A stretch of DNA of 64,000 bases from Arcobacteraceae bacterium (lineage in GTDB: Bacteria; Campylobacterota; Campylobacteria; Campylobacterales; Arcobacteraceae). The notes beneath the pieces were generated by a model, which saw nothing but the letters and a program-made list of their open reading frames with translations, was not told where the DNA came from and did not search any database. The stretch lies in contig JAGLOP010000001.1 in assembly GCA_023138835.1 (NCBI GenBank), positions 1 through 64,000 on the forward strand. Reading direction: 5' to 3'. A program made the position numbers and the translations under genes. Of this stretch, positions 23,882-34,584 are shown piece by piece. The first letter of the stretch is position 1, and each line of letters starts with the position of its first letter.

Positions 23882-24367
23882 TTATTTTTTGATGATGTCG
23901 TAATCCAATGGAGCTATAAATTGAAATAATTGATCTGCTATTTTTTCATTTATTTTTATATTTGTAAATTTTACTATAATATTATTTTCCATCTCATCAC
24001 TGTATTGTATTTGAGTTAAAAGTTCTTCTTTAAAAGTTAATTTATATTTATCATCCACTAAATCAGGGTTATTTAAAAAGTCAATTAAATTTATCTCGTC
24101 AGTTAGTTTTGTGAAAATTGCTTGTTCTAATTCCGGTTCATCAATAATAACTCTTAACTTATTCATATAAACATCTTTTTGAATTGGTGTTCTATATTGC
24201 CAAAGCATTTTAGTTGGTTGTTTTATATAAATTTTACCTTCATATTTAATAATTTTATCTGATGGATTTTTGATAACTTGTGTAAAGTCAGCTTGATATG
24301 TTTTGATACTTAAATTTGATGCAAAAACTGCACTTACTATCAAAAAAATACTCATCAATACTCTCAT
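23882..24367 (-). CDS. lolA: Outer-membrane lipoprotein carrier LolA
   Basis: A periplasmic chaperone that ferries lipoproteins from the Lol ABC transporter to the outer membrane. The ATG at 24367 is preferred (AAAGG seven bases upstream) over TTG at 24373, giving 161 aa. A signal peptide (MRVLMSIFLIVSAVFA) leads into TYQADFTQVI and GKIYIKQPTKMLWQYRTP, the typical LolA core. It is shorter than the E. coli protein, as in other Campylobacterota. It is divergent from secA and immediately upstream of rnpB. Confidence 0.9.
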   Translation of the reverse strand: MRVLMSIFLIVSAVFASNLSIKTYQADFTQVIKNPSDKIIKYEGKIYIKQPTKMLWQYRTPIQKDVYMNKLRVIIDEPELEQAIFTKLTDEINLIDFLNNPDLVDDKYKLTFKEELLTQIQYSDEMENNIIVKFTNIKINEKIADQLFQFIAPLDYDIIKK

Positions 24368-24466
24368 AATCAAACCTTTACTAAAGAAACTTTTTAGTGC
24401 GTAAAACCGCTTTGCAGGAAAGTTTGCCGTGCAATCTCTACTCGCTACTTTTCAGCTTGTTTTAGC

Positions 24467-24472
24467 TATAAT
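24467..24472 (+). promoter_or_regulatory. -10 box of secA
   Basis: TATAAT 44 bases before the secA ATG, with T-rich sequence upstream and no clear -35. Confidence 0.5.
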
Positions 24473-24515
24473 TTCCAAAATTGTAACACACATCACCTTT
24501 AAAGGAATAAAATAA

Positions 24516-27116
24516 ATGTTTAATGTATTTTCAAAAATATTTGGTACACAAAATGATAAAGAAATCAAAAGATATCAAAAGAAAGTGGCACTTGTAAATA
24601 ATTTAGAATCCAAATATGAAGCTATGAACGACGAAGAGTTAAAAAATAGTTTTTATGAACTTAAAAAATCAGTTCAAGAAGATAAACTGTCACTTGAAGA
24701 TGCACTTAATGATTGTTTTGCTATGGTCAGAGAAGCTAGTAAAAGAACACTTGGTATGAGGCATTATGATGTTCAAATCCTTGGGGGTATGGTACTTCAT
24801 GATGGACGAATTGCTGAGATGAAAACAGGTGAAGGTAAAACTCTTGTAGGAACTTTAGCTGTTGCTTTAAATGCTTTAAGCGGTAAAGGTGTTCATGTAG
24901 TCACTGTAAATGATTATCTAGCTTCAAGAGATGCTAAAGAACTAGAACCACTTTATAATTTCTTAGGATATAGTATAGGTGCATTAACCGGTGACCTACA
25001 CGAAGATGGACTTAGAAAAGAGCAATATATAGCGGATATTACTTATGGTACAAATAATGAATTCGGTTTTGATTTTTTAAGAGATAATATGCATTATGAT
25101 TTAGAAGAAAAAGTTCAAAGAGAACACAACTTTGTAATAGTTGATGAAGTTGATTCTATTTTAATCGATGAAGCTAGAACACCTTTGATTATCTCTGGAC
25201 CTACAGATCATAAAAGTGAAAATTATATCCAAGCAAATCAAATAGCTTTAAAACTTGAAAAGGGAACTAGAACTGAAGCTACTAATCCGGGTGATGAAGC
25301 AACGGTAACAGGAGATTTTACAGTTGATGAAAAAAACAAAATAGTTTTATTAAATGAAGCTGGAATTATAAAAGCCGAAGAGTTATTGGGTGTCGAAAAT
25401 ATGTATTCTCTTGAAAATGCACATCTTTCACATCATCTTGACCAAGCTTTAAAATCAAATTATATATTTGAAAAAGATGTTGACTATGTAGTTCAAAACA
25501 ATGAAGTAATCATCGTAGATGAATTTACGGGAAGACTTAGTGAAGGTAGAAGATTTAGTGATGGACTTCATCAAGCACTTGAAGCAAAAGAAAATGTTAA
25601 AATTCAAGAAGAATCACAAACATTAGCTGATATTACATTTCAAAATTATTTTAGAATGTATAATAAGTTAGCGGGTATGACTGGTACTGCTCAAACTGAA
25701 GCTACTGAGTTTGCAGAGATTTATAATCTTGATGTTGTAAGTATCCCTACAAATGTTCCAATTACCAGAGATGATAAAAATGATTTAATTTTTAGAACAG
25801 AAAATGAAAAATTCAATGCTGTTTGTCAAAAAATTAAAGATATAAATAAGTCTGGTCAACCAATCTTAGTAGGTACTGCATCTATTGAGAAGTCTGAACA
25901 TCTACATGCATTATTAAAAAAAGAAAAAGTTCCTCATACGGTTTTAAATGCAAAACAACATGAAAAAGAGGGAAAAATTATAGAAGATGCAGGGCTGAAA
26001 GGTGCTGTAACTATTGCTACAAATATGGCAGGTCGTGGTGTAGATATTAAATTACCACAAGAGTGTAAAGATCTTGGCGGGTTGATGATTATAGGTACAG
26101 AGAGACACGAAAGTAGAAGAATTGACAACCAACTAAGAGGTCGAAGCGGAAGACAAGGTGATGTTGGTGAATCTCAATTTTTCTTAAGTTTGGAAGATAA
26201 TCTACTTAGAATTTTTGGAAGTGATAAAATTGCAGGGGTTATGAAAAGACTTGGACTTGAAGAAGGTGAACATATTGAATCCGGTATGGTAACAAGAGCA
26301 GTTGAAAATGCACAAAAGAAAGTGGAAGCTATGCACTTTGAAAGTAGAAAACATCTACTTGAATATGATGATGTGGCAAATCAACAAAGAAAAGTTATTT
26401 ATAACTTTAGAAATGACTTATTAAATCCAGAGTTTGATATTACCGGTAAATTAGATGAAAATAGAGCTGAATATGTAGCTAATTTATTAAGCGAATGTGA
26501 AATTATGGACGGAATACCAAGTGAAGACTACAATTTAGAAAAAGTTGTTTTAAAATTACTTGAAGACATAAATATCCAATTATCTCAAGATGATATAAAA
26601 GCTGATACTTTTGATGAAATTGAGCAAAAACTAATAACTATCCTTTCAACTATCTATAACGATAAAATGGGAATGGCAGTCCCTGACCAAAGAAGTGAAA
26701 TAGAGAGAATTTTATATCTTCAAATTTTAGATAAAGCATGGAGAGAACATCTGTATTCTATGGATACACTTAAAACAGGTATTGGACTTAGAGGATATAA
26801 TCAAAAAGATCCACTGGTTGAATATAAAAAAGAAAGCTACAATATGTTTATTGAACTTATTGCTTCAATTAAAAATGAAATAATAAGGGTTTTATTTACA
26901 ATTCAACTACAAAATCAAGCAGAAGAAGAAGCTGAACTAGCACGAGTGAAAGAGCAAATGCAATCTTCAAATGACAATACAGTAACAAATCATCAAGAGA
27001 TACCTGTAATTCAAAAGAAAATTGCAAGAAATGAACCTTGTCCGTGTGGAAGTGGTAAAAAGTATAAACAATGTTGTGGTAAAAGTGGACCAAAAAGAGG
27101 GCTTATAGCTAACTAA
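24516..27116 (+). CDS. secA: Preprotein translocase ATPase SecA
   Basis: The motor of the Sec export pathway, 866 aa, full length. NBD1 has Walker A MKTGEGKT and [15 protein letters not shown]. The preprotein-binding domain, NBD2 ([12 protein letters not shown]), helical scaffold and C-terminal zinc site [15 protein letters not shown] are all present, the last used for SecB or ribosome contacts. Good RBS (TAAAGGAATAAAATAA). The LolC/E-type permease gene begins two bases after its stop, so the two are co-transcribed. Confidence 0.98.
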   Translation: MFNVFSKIFGTQNDKEIKRYQKKVALVNNLESKYEAMNDEELKNSFYELKKSVQEDKLSLEDALNDCFAMVREASKRTLGMRHYDVQILGGMVLHDGRIAEMKTGEGKTLVGTLAVALNALSGKGVHVVTVNDYLASRDAKELEPLYNFLGYSIGALTGDLHEDGLRKEQYIADITYGTNNEFGFDFLRDNMHYDLEEKVQREHNFVIVDEVDSILIDEARTPLIISGPTDHKSENYIQANQIALKLEKGTRTEATNPGDEATVTGDFTVDEKNKIVLLNEAGIIKAEELLGVENMYSLENAHLSHHLDQALKSNYIFEKDVDYVVQNNEVIIVDEFTGRLSEGRRFSDGLHQALEAKENVKIQEESQTLADITFQNYFRMYNKLAGMTGTAQTEATEFAEIYNLDVVSIPTNVPITRDDKNDLIFRTENEKFNAVCQKIKDINKSGQPILVGTASIEKSEHLHALLKKEKVPHTVLNAKQHEKEGKIIEDAGLKGAVTIATNMAGRGVDIKLPQECKDLGGLMIIGTERHESRRIDNQLRGRSGRQGDVGESQFFLSLEDNLLRIFGSDKIAGVMKRLGLEEGEHIESGMVTRAVENAQKKVEAMHFESRKHLLEYDDVANQQRKVIYNFRNDLLNPEFDITGKLDENRAEYVANLLSECEIMDGIPSEDYNLEKVVLKLLEDINIQLSQDDIKADTFDEIEQKLITILSTIYNDKMGMAVPDQRSEIERILYLQILDKAWREHLYSMDTLKTGIGLRGYNQKDPLVEYKKESYNMFIELIASIKNEIIRVLFTIQLQNQAEEEAELARVKEQMQSSNDNTVTNHQEIPVIQKKIARNEPCPCGSGKKYKQCCGKSGPKRGLIAN

Positions 27117-27117
27117 T

Positions 27118-28323
27118 TTGAATACAAAACTTGTTAATTTTATAGTAAAGAAATATCTAAAGTGGGATAAAAAAAACCCATTTATCAGTATTTCTGCACT
27201 TTTAGCATTTATTGGTGTTGCTGTCGGTGTGATGGTTTTAATAGTTGCAATGGCAATCATGAACGGAACTGCTAAAGAGTTTGAAGATAAACTTTTTACC
27301 ATGAATTATCCTTTAAGTATTTATCCAAAATTTAGTAACAAAGTAGATCAAAAACTTTTACAAGAACTTGAACAAAAGTTTCCAAACTTAAAATTTTCAC
27401 CTTACCTTTCAACCCAGGTTATGGTAAATAATTCTGATACTATGAGTGGAGGATTATTATTTGGTGTAGATAACAAGAAAGAATCTGTTATAAATAAAAT
27501 CTATGCGAAAGCCGCTAAAAAAGTTAATGATTTCAATAAGTATCATTTAATTACAGGTCAAGGGATTCGTGATGAACTCTTTTTACTGCCTGAGCAAAAA
27601 GTAACTTTATATTTTACCCAAATAGCTCCAACCGGTTTATCTACTATGCCAAAGATGAAACGATTTATTTACAAAAGTGAATTTAAATCTGGTCTTAATG
27701 CTTATGATAAAGCCTATATGTATACTTCGATCCAAGCCCTTCAAACCATTTTAAAGAAACCAAAAAATATTTATGACGGTATCCATATTTTTAGTAACAA
27801 CCCATTTGAAGACATTAAACGACTTGAAAAAATTTTACCTATGTCAGTCGGTATTATTGGCTGGTGGCAGCAAAATGGAAATTTCTTCGCAGCTATGGAG
27901 ATGGAGAAAAAAGCTTTATTTATAGTTCTAATGTTAATTATTTTAATAGCTTCATTAAATATTATCAGTTCACTTCTTATGACAGTAATGAGTAGAAGAA
28001 AAGAGATCGCTTTACTTTTATCACAAGGTGCATCGTTGACAGAAGTTAAACAAATTTTCCTTAGACTTGGTATAATTATTGGATTTGGCGGTATTGTAGT
28101 AGGTACTGCTCTTGGATTTGGAGGTATGTTTATCTTGGAAAACTTTGATATTATATCACTTCCTGCTGATGTTTATGGAACTAGCAAGTTACCTTTATTA
28201 TTAAGTAATTTGGATTTAATCTCTATAATCTGCGGTTCAGTTGTGATTGTATTTGTATCTTCATATTATCCGGCGATTAAAGCAACCAAAATTGATGTTT
28301 TGGATGTTTTGCGAAACGAATAA
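27118..28323 (+). CDS. LolC/LolE-type lipoprotein-releasing ABC permease
   Basis: A 401-aa inner-membrane permease that works with LolD to release lipoproteins to LolA. It has a first membrane helix (about residues 23-48, SALLAFIGVAVGVMVLIVAMAIM), a large periplasmic domain (50-260), and three C-terminal helices with the FtsX-like core SRRKEIALLLSQGAS. The start is TTG, one base after the secA stop. Campylobacterota usually have one such permease acting as a homodimer. The ATPase partner is not in this window. lolA is nearby and divergent. Confidence 0.9.
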   Translation: MNTKLVNFIVKKYLKWDKKNPFISISALLAFIGVAVGVMVLIVAMAIMNGTAKEFEDKLFTMNYPLSIYPKFSNKVDQKLLQELEQKFPNLKFSPYLSTQVMVNNSDTMSGGLLFGVDNKKESVINKIYAKAAKKVNDFNKYHLITGQGIRDELFLLPEQKVTLYFTQIAPTGLSTMPKMKRFIYKSEFKSGLNAYDKAYMYTSIQALQTILKKPKNIYDGIHIFSNNPFEDIKRLEKILPMSVGIIGWWQQNGNFFAAMEMEKKALFIVLMLIILIASLNIISSLLMTVMSRRKEIALLLSQGASLTEVKQIFLRLGIIIGFGGIVVGTALGFGGMFILENFDIISLPADVYGTSKLPLLLSNLDLISIICGSVVIVFVSSYYPAIKATKIDVLDVLRNE

Positions 28324-28332
28324 TTTTTTTAG

Positions 28333-28593
28333 TCAGTTATCTAAATTTTGCAAAATAAGTGAATCCATAATCTGATTTTTATATTTCATCTTTTCTAACT
28401 GCTGTGCAAGAAATTTATTTTCCTCTTTTAGTGATATGTGTTGTGAATGAAGTTTGTTGATATCTTTACTTAGATAATAAATATTATTTCGTAAAAATAT
28501 TTTTGGCATAAAAAGAGCTAATACTACAAACATAGTTAAAAATATAATAACAAAAGAACTTTTAGCTGTTAAAAATGGCTTTTTTCTAGTCAA
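28333..28593 (-). CDS. ftsL: FtsL-like cell-division protein
   Basis: An 86-aa bitopic membrane protein: a short basic N-terminus, one membrane helix (SFVIIFLTMFVVLALFMPKIFL) and a periplasmic coiled coil (DINKLHSQHISLKEENKFLAQQLEKM). It starts inside the last 8 bp of rsmH, the place ftsL occupies in most genomes. FtsL scaffolds FtsB and FtsQ in the divisome. Sequence is weakly conserved in this family, so topology and position carry the call. Confidence 0.7.
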   Translation of the reverse strand: MTRKKPFLTAKSSFVIIFLTMFVVLALFMPKIFLRNNIYYLSKDINKLHSQHISLKEENKFLAQQLEKMKYKNQIMDSLILQNLDN

Positions 28594-29497
28594 ACTTAAA
28601 AATCCTTAATTTAGAACTTCTACTTCGCGGGTTAATTTTAATCTCTTGCTTTGTAGGTATAATTGGTTTTTTAGTAATTATTTTACCTTTTTGATGATTG
28701 TTTCCACATTCACATCTAAAAACATAATCAGGACAGATACATCTCTTTGTCCATTTTTTAAAATAATTTTTTACAATTCTGTCTTCAAGAGAATGAAATG
28801 AAATAATAGCCACAATACAATTGGTCAAATTAGCTTCTTCAATACTGTCAAAAAGATTTTCCAAAACACCAAGCTCATTATTAACTTCAATTCGTATACC
28901 TTGAAATGGCAAAGTTGCCGGGTGTAATTTGCCTTTATGCATCTTAGCACTTAAAAGTACAGATAATTCTTTGGCACTAGAAAAAGGTCTGTTTTGAACT
29001 ACTAAAGAGGCGACTTTTTTGTACTCTCGCACCTCTCCATACTCTTTAAAAACTCTTTCTAGTTCAACTTGTGAATAGTTGTTTACAACATCTTTAGCGC
29101 TTAAGTCTTGATTTTGATCCATTCGCATATCAAGCACTTCACTATTAAATCCAAAGCCGCGATTATCGTTATCAAGCTGTAAAGATGAGACTCCAATATC
29201 TGCTAAAATTCCACATATATTATAGTTTTTATGATTTGGTACAACCGTTTCAAAGTTGCCTTTACTAAATATAACCCTGTCTTTAAAAAGTTTCAGTCTC
29301 TTAGCTGAGAATTCTAAAGCTTCATCATCTTGATCATTACAGATAAGTTTAATATTTGGATTGTTTTTAAGCAATCCTTCACTATGTCCACCAAAACCTG
29401 TCGTACAATCAATCACATAACCATCATTACAATCTTTAAATGCATCAATAACTTCATCATAAAGTACCGGGATATGTGGAATTTTAGTATCAGTCAA
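28586..29497 (-). CDS. rsmH: 16S rRNA m4C1402 methyltransferase RsmH
   Basis: A 303-aa SAM-dependent enzyme (formerly MraW) that N4-methylates C1402 in the ribosomal P site. The order HIPVLYDEVID, CTTGFGGHSEGLL (SAM motif I), ADIGVSSLQLD, RGFGFNSEVLDMRMD, FQGIRIEVNNEL and ISFHSLEDRIVK is diagnostic. The C-terminus has the usual NPRSRSSKLRI end. It forms an operon with the ftsL-like gene, and a divergent promoter region of 65 bp separates it from the aldolase-like gene. Confidence 0.97.
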   Translation of the reverse strand: MTDTKIPHIPVLYDEVIDAFKDCNDGYVIDCTTGFGGHSEGLLKNNPNIKLICNDQDDEALEFSAKRLKLFKDRVIFSKGNFETVVPNHKNYNICGILADIGVSSLQLDNDNRGFGFNSEVLDMRMDQNQDLSAKDVVNNYSQVELERVFKEYGEVREYKKVASLVVQNRPFSSAKELSVLLSAKMHKGKLHPATLPFQGIRIEVNNELGVLENLFDSIEEANLTNCIVAIISFHSLEDRIVKNYFKKWTKRCICPDYVFRCECGNNHQKGKIITKKPIIPTKQEIKINPRSRSSKLRIFKFD

Positions 29498-29527
29498 ATT
29501 TAACCTTAATTATTATTTTAATGATGA

Positions 29528-29533
29528 TATAAT
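29528..29533 (+). promoter_or_regulatory. -10 box of the aldolase-like gene
   Basis: TATAAT (with upstream TGATGA) lies 29 bases before the TTG start, followed by AAAGGA as ribosome-binding site. Confidence 0.45.
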
Positions 29534-29562
29534 ACCCGAATAATTATTTTAAAGGATTTAAT

Positions 29563-30141
29563 TTGATAGATAAAAAAACAGTTGATTTGTTATCAAATAT
29601 TTCATTGGCACTTTTTAGAAAAAACTTTTTTGGTATTTATCACGGTTCAATATCTTCAAAAGTAGAACATAATAAATTTATAATCAATACAAAAGAGGCA
29701 ATATTTGATGAAATAAGTAAATCAAGTTTATGTCAATTAAAAATGAATAATTATGATTATAGCTGGAAACTGGCAAGTTTAGAGGCTGATATTCATAACT
29801 CAATCTATAATCAAATTCATGAAGCTAAATATATTGCATGTGGAATGCCGCCATATACTACTGCTTATGCTTTAGAACATGATACTATTGAATTTGAAGA
29901 TTATTTTGGTAAAACTTTATTTGGTAAAATTGAAGTTTATGATGCAGGTGATTTTAATAGTTGGTATGACAGAAATCAATTAGAAATCACTAAGTTTTTA
30001 AAACAATCTTCTAATCATGTAATGGTCATAAGAGGTGTTGGAGTTTATGTTTATGATAGAGATATAAATGAGCTTATAAAAAAAGTAGCAATTTTGGAAA
30101 ATAGTTGCAGGTTATTAGGAATAAAATCAAATTTCGATTAA
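29563..30141 (+). CDS. Class II aldolase/adducin-like protein, degenerate metal site
   Basis: A 192-aa protein with the class II aldolase fold pattern: an N-terminal YHGSISSKV segment where active members have GNxS, then ADIHNSIYNQIHEAKYIACGMPP and a C-terminal VMVIRGVGVYVYDRD strand. Active aldolases bind zinc through an HxH pair plus a third His; only scattered His residues are visible, so catalysis is doubtful. The start is TTG with AAAGGA upstream. It resembles small aldolase-like proteins in related genomes of unknown role. Confidence 0.65.
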   Translation: MIDKKTVDLLSNISLALFRKNFFGIYHGSISSKVEHNKFIINTKEAIFDEISKSSLCQLKMNNYDYSWKLASLEADIHNSIYNQIHEAKYIACGMPPYTTAYALEHDTIEFEDYFGKTLFGKIEVYDAGDFNSWYDRNQLEITKFLKQSSNHVMVIRGVGVYVYDRDINELIKKVAILENSCRLLGIKSNFD

Positions 30142-30194
30142 ATTTTATGAAGTATAAAGTTGTTATGAGATAAAGTTTCAAAATCAAATTTTGT

Positions 30195-30278
30195 GCCAGC
30201 ATGATGGAATGGTAGACTTGGAAGATTCAAAATCTTCTGCCTGCGGGCGTGCCGGTTCGAGTCCGGCTGCTGGTACCA
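30195..30278 (+). tRNA. tRNA-Leu (anticodon CAA)
   Basis: 84 nt including an encoded CCA. Acceptor stem GCCAGCA/TGCTGGT, anticodon stem GAAGA/TCTTC with loop TTCAAAA (anticodon CAA), a long variable arm (TGCCTGCGGGCGT) and T arm GCCGGTTCGAGTCCGGC. Long variable arm plus CAA identify leucine, codon UUG. A T-run after it is a likely terminator. No att repeat flanks it. Confidence 0.95.
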
Positions 30279-30283
30279 CTTTT

Positions 30284-31111
30284 TTATAAAATATCGTGTA
30301 AAGAATTTGCTTTTAACATCCATTTTTTTATATTTTCATAATCATCATTTTCAAGCATCTGCTTTATATCAAGCATCTGTTTTTCAAATATTTCAATACC
30401 ATCAAGTATATTATGCTTATTTTGTCTAAAAATATCTGTCCACATATTTGGAGATGATTTAGCTATTCTACTCATATCTTTAAATCCACCTGCTGCTAAA
30501 GATATAATATTTCTAGGGTCCTCATGTTCCATTACTATATTTGCCAAGGCATATGATATAACATGAGGTAAATGACTCATATAAGAGGCATGAATATCAT
30601 GTTCTTTTGAATTCATATAAACTATATTCATTTTGATAGTTTCAAATATTTTAATAGCTTTTTGTTTATGTATCTCTCCACAGATATCTAAATCACAAAG
30701 AACAATAATTTTTTCTTCATAAAGATTATCAACAGCAGCACTTGGACCAAATTTTTCTGTTCCGGTCATTGGATGTGCCGGTATAAAATTTGATTTTAAA
30801 TGATTTGGAAGTTGTTTAACAATAAGTTCTTTTGTACTACCAAGATCAATAATTGTAGTTGTACTGGATATTTCGCCTATTATATTTAAAAATAATATAA
30901 TTGCGTCAACAGGAATTGCTAAAATAATAACATCACAGCTTTTTAATTGATCTATTGTTACAATTGAATCTACGATATTTAATTCAATAGCCTGTTTTTG
31001 ATGCTCTTCATTATGATCATATCCAAGCAATTTTGTACTTATATTGTATTTTCGTAATGCTTTAGCAAATGAGCCACCCATTAATCCTAAACCAACAATT
31101 CCTATATTCAA
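30284..31111 (-). CDS. tyrA: Prephenate dehydrogenase
   Basis: Converts prephenate to 4-hydroxyphenylpyruvate in tyrosine synthesis with NAD. An N-terminal Rossmann motif GIVGLGLMGGSFAKAL is followed by VIILAIPVDAI, DLGSTKELI, HPMTGTEKFGPSAA and a helical C-terminal dimerisation domain with HLPHVISYALA. Length is about 275 aa. I choose the TTG at 31111, with AAAAGGA before it, over a GTG eight codons upstream, because the protein then begins directly at the Rossmann strand. It is convergent with the tRNA gene. Confidence 0.93.
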   Translation of the reverse strand: MNIGIVGLGLMGGSFAKALRKYNISTKLLGYDHNEEHQKQAIELNIVDSIVTIDQLKSCDVIILAIPVDAIILFLNIIGEISSTTTIIDLGSTKELIVKQLPNHLKSNFIPAHPMTGTEKFGPSAAVDNLYEEKIIVLCDLDICGEIHKQKAIKIFETIKMNIVYMNSKEHDIHASYMSHLPHVISYALANIVMEHEDPRNIISLAAGGFKDMSRIAKSSPNMWTDIFRQNKHNILDGIEIFEKQMLDIKQMLENDDYENIKKWMLKANSLHDIL

Positions 31112-31284
31112 AATATTTCCTTTTTGTGCCAGCACTCTCTTTGAGAAAGTTTAAGTGAAATTTTACATTAATTTACCTTTGATACTAAATTAATTTACCT
31201 ATCAACAACTTTTAGATACACTTTATTTTAAATTTATAATATTAATGTTTCAATAGAAACTACGATAATCAAAAGGAATTGTTT

Positions 31285-33498
31285 TTGTATAAAAAGCTTA
31301 TTTATTTACCATTATTAACTTCATATTTACTTGGAGCATCAACATTTACAGATATTAAATTTGAAGGTTTATCTCAAATTTCAACAACTGTTGCAATAGA
31401 AACATCAAATTTTAAAAAAAATAAACCATATTCAGATAACCAAATTAACAAAACTTTAAAAGAATTTTATAAATTTGGTTATTTTAACGATATTGCAGTA
31501 ACAACTGACAATAATATTTTAACATTTTCATTTATGGAAAAACCATTTATTGCTAGTTTAGATATGAGTGGATACAAAACTCGTGATGATGATTTAGAAA
31601 TGGTATATAATGCTATGAATATCAAGAAAGGGAATATGTATTCTAAAGCTAGAATAGCTAAAGCCAAAGAAAAACTATTATCTCTTTTAGAACAGGAAGG
31701 GTATATACACTCTGTAGTTGAAGTTGAAGTTGAAAATTTAAATAAAAATAGTGTTGCTATCAAATTTGTTGTTAACAAAGGTGATGAAATTATAGTTCAA
31801 AAAATAAATTTTCCCGGATCTAAGGATTTAGAAAGTGGCGATTTTGAAGATGTAATGGCAAATAAAGAGGAAGATTGTTGTTTTACCTGGTTTTTTGGTA
31901 GAAACGACGGTGTAATGAAATTTGACCAATTAGAATATGATGGTTTTAGAATCAAAGAAAAATACTTGGAAAATGGTTTTTTAGATGCCAAAGTTAAAGA
32001 ACCATTTTCTCGAATAGATTTTAATACTAATCAATCAGTAGTTGATATAGCTATTGAAGAGGGGAAACAATATAAAGTTGGAAATATAGTAATATATTTA
32101 GATGAAAAAATTAAGAATCCAGAGGAAATATATCCGGAATTAAAACTGAAAAAAGATAAAGTTTTTAACATTAGCAAATTAAGAAAAGATGTTGAATATA
32201 TTAAAACACAAGTTTCAGACAAAGGATATGCTTTTACTCAAGTTAAATATGATATTAGAAAAGATAAAGACAAAGCTACTGCTGACATCATATATAATGT
32301 AATACCGGGAGACAAAGTTTATATAAATGATATAATAATTTCTGGAAATAGCAGAACTTTAGATAGGGTGATACGACGAAATGTATATTTAGCTCCAAAA
32401 GACTTATTTAGTTTAACAGATTTTAAAGATTCACAAAATGCATTAAACAGAACTGGATTTTTTGAAACAGTAAAAATTGAACAACAAAGAGTTTCGAAAG
32501 ATAAAATGAATTTAGTAGTAAGTGTTCAAGAAGCACCTACGGGAAACTTAATCTTAGGTGGTGGATATGGAAGTTATGATGGATTTATGATTAATGCTTC
32601 TGTAAACGATAAGAATATCTTTGGCAGCGGTCTTAATCTTGGTTTCTCATTTGACTGGTCAAAAAAACGAACAAGTTATACTGTATCTTTAAAAAATCCT
32701 GCAATTAACGACAGTAAATATAGCGGTAGTGTTGCTGCTCATCAAACTGAAAGTGAAATAACATATACTGATTATAAATTAACTCAGGAAAGTGTCGGAT
32801 TTTCAGTTGGAGCCGGTAAAGCATTAACTAGACATGCTCATATTGGTACTACATATTCTTTAGACCAAATACAAGAAACATACGATACAAAACCACAAGA
32901 TAATTTAACTTATATAATAAGCTCAATTACCCCTTATATAAACTTTAATAATACTGATTCTTACTTTATTCCAAGAAGCGGGATGATTGCCAGTACCAGT
33001 TTAGAAATAGCAGGAGTTGGCGGGGATGCAGAATATGTAAAATCTTCTACTACATATAAATATTTTAAAGGATTAGAAGATTATTTAGATTATGATGCAA
33101 TTATTCGATATAGAGCGCGTTTGGGAATTCTTGAAGATACCGGATTTATAACGCAAGGTAATTCATTTTATTTAGGTGGGGTAAAAAGTGTAAGAGGATA
33201 TAAATCTTATGCGTTTGGACCTCAAACTGATGAATCACCATACACAAGAATGTTTGCAAACTCTATAGAACTTAGTATGCCTTTAATTCCTAAAGCTAAA
33301 ATGAGATGGGGACTTTTCTATGATTATGGTATGGTTGGTCAAAGTAATTTTACACAAATTAAAAGAAGTGGAACAGGAGCTTTAATTGAATGGATCTCTC
33401 CTGTTGGACCGTTACAATTTATATTTTCTCAGCCTCTTGATGATAAACCTGGCGATGCAACATCAAGCTTTGAGTTTAGCTTAGGTAGCAAGTTCTAA
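31285..33498 (+). CDS. bamA: Outer-membrane assembly factor BamA
   Basis: The essential Omp85 protein that inserts beta-barrels into the outer membrane. A signal peptide (KKLIYLPLLTSYLLGAS) is followed by five POTRA domains (about residues 20-420) and a C-terminal 16-strand barrel with the VRGYKS motif and final aromatic residue F. Two TTG starts, 31279 and 31285, are possible; the second has better spacing (8 bases) from AAAAGGA. The length of 737 aa is typical for the phylum. mqnC begins nine bases downstream of the stop. Confidence 0.96.
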   Translation: MYKKLIYLPLLTSYLLGASTFTDIKFEGLSQISTTVAIETSNFKKNKPYSDNQINKTLKEFYKFGYFNDIAVTTDNNILTFSFMEKPFIASLDMSGYKTRDDDLEMVYNAMNIKKGNMYSKARIAKAKEKLLSLLEQEGYIHSVVEVEVENLNKNSVAIKFVVNKGDEIIVQKINFPGSKDLESGDFEDVMANKEEDCCFTWFFGRNDGVMKFDQLEYDGFRIKEKYLENGFLDAKVKEPFSRIDFNTNQSVVDIAIEEGKQYKVGNIVIYLDEKIKNPEEIYPELKLKKDKVFNISKLRKDVEYIKTQVSDKGYAFTQVKYDIRKDKDKATADIIYNVIPGDKVYINDIIISGNSRTLDRVIRRNVYLAPKDLFSLTDFKDSQNALNRTGFFETVKIEQQRVSKDKMNLVVSVQEAPTGNLILGGGYGSYDGFMINASVNDKNIFGSGLNLGFSFDWSKKRTSYTVSLKNPAINDSKYSGSVAAHQTESEITYTDYKLTQESVGFSVGAGKALTRHAHIGTTYSLDQIQETYDTKPQDNLTYIISSITPYINFNNTDSYFIPRSGMIASTSLEIAGVGGDAEYVKSSTTYKYFKGLEDYLDYDAIIRYRARLGILEDTGFITQGNSFYLGGVKSVRGYKSYAFGPQTDESPYTRMFANSIELSMPLIPKAKMRWGLFYDYGMVGQSNFTQIKRSGTGALIEWISPVGPLQFIFSQPLDDKPGDATSSFEFSLGSKF

Positions 33499-33507
33499 AA
33501 GATTAAA

Positions 33508-34560
33508 ATGAAAAATAAAAGATTAAGTAATGAAGAGGCTTTGGATTTAATTCAAAATGCCTCTTTGTTAGATTTGGGAGAGATGGCAAGTAAAAGAAAG
33601 CTTGAACTGCATCCTCAAAAAATAACAACATTTGTAGTAGATAGAAATATTAATTATACAAATATTTGCTGGGTAGATTGTAAGTTTTGTGCTTTTTATC
33701 GTCATCTTAAAGATGATGATGCTTATGTATTAACTTATGATGAAATTGATGAAAAAATAGATGAGTTGCTTGAAATTGGCGGAACTCAAATACTTTTCCA
33801 AGGCGGTGTTCATCCCAAGCTTAAAATTGAATGGTATGAAGATTTGGTTGAACATATTTGTTCAAAATATCCAACTATAACTTTACACGGTTTTTCTGCT
33901 ATTGAGATTGATTATATAGCAAAACTCTCACATATAAGTTATCAAGAAGTTCTACAAAGACTGAAAAACAAAGGGTTAGCATCAATTCCAGGAGCTGGAG
34001 CAGAAATTTTAAATGATGATGTTCGAGATATAATTGCACCAAAAAAACTTGACACCGAAGATTGGCTGGAAGTTCATCGTCAAGCTCATAAATTAGGTAT
34101 AAAATCAACAGCAACAATGATGTTTGGCACAATTGAAACAGATGAGCAAATAATTGAACACTGGGATAAAATAAGACAACTACAAGATGAAACTGGTGGA
34201 TTTAGAGCATATATTATGTGGAGTTTTCAAAGTTCACATACACAGCTTTTAAAAGAGATCCCAAATATGCAGCCCCAAAGTTCAAATAGATATTTGCGAC
34301 TTTTAGCAGTTGCAAGACTTTATTTAGATAATTTTCAAAATATTCAAAGCAGTTGGGTAACACAAGGAAGCTATATAGGTCAAATGGCATTAAAATTTGG
34401 TGCAAATGATTTAGGCAGCACTATGATGGAAGAAAATGTTGTAAGTGCTGCAGGTACAACAAATAGCATGAATCAAAGTGAGATGATTAACCTAATCAAA
34501 GATATAGGTGAAAATCCGGCAAAACGAAATACGGCTTATACAATTCTTGAAAAGTTTTAG
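33508..34560 (+). CDS. mqnC: Cyclic dehypoxanthine futalosine synthase MqnC (radical SAM)
   Basis: A step of the futalosine route to menaquinone: radical cyclisation of dehypoxanthine futalosine. The 350-aa protein has the radical-SAM Cys cluster CWVDCKFCAFYR, SAM-binding GGTQILFQGGVHP, and GFSAIEIDYIAK and IPGAGAEIL motifs that separate MqnC from MqnE. It lies in a run of same-strand genes (bamA, M16-like, transglycosylase), suggesting an operon with the envelope genes. Confidence 0.95.
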   Translation: MKNKRLSNEEALDLIQNASLLDLGEMASKRKLELHPQKITTFVVDRNINYTNICWVDCKFCAFYRHLKDDDAYVLTYDEIDEKIDELLEIGGTQILFQGGVHPKLKIEWYEDLVEHICSKYPTITLHGFSAIEIDYIAKLSHISYQEVLQRLKNKGLASIPGAGAEILNDDVRDIIAPKKLDTEDWLEVHRQAHKLGIKSTATMMFGTIETDEQIIEHWDKIRQLQDETGGFRAYIMWSFQSSHTQLLKEIPNMQPQSSNRYLRLLAVARLYLDNFQNIQSSWVTQGSYIGQMALKFGANDLGSTMMEENVVSAAGTTNSMNQSEMINLIKDIGENPAKRNTAYTILEKF

Positions 34561-34584
34561 GAATATTAAGCTAGAGGACAACAA

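Noticed and set aside
30195-30278. tRNA-Leu as an integration site
   Set aside because: No duplicated 3' end, integrase or island flanks it.
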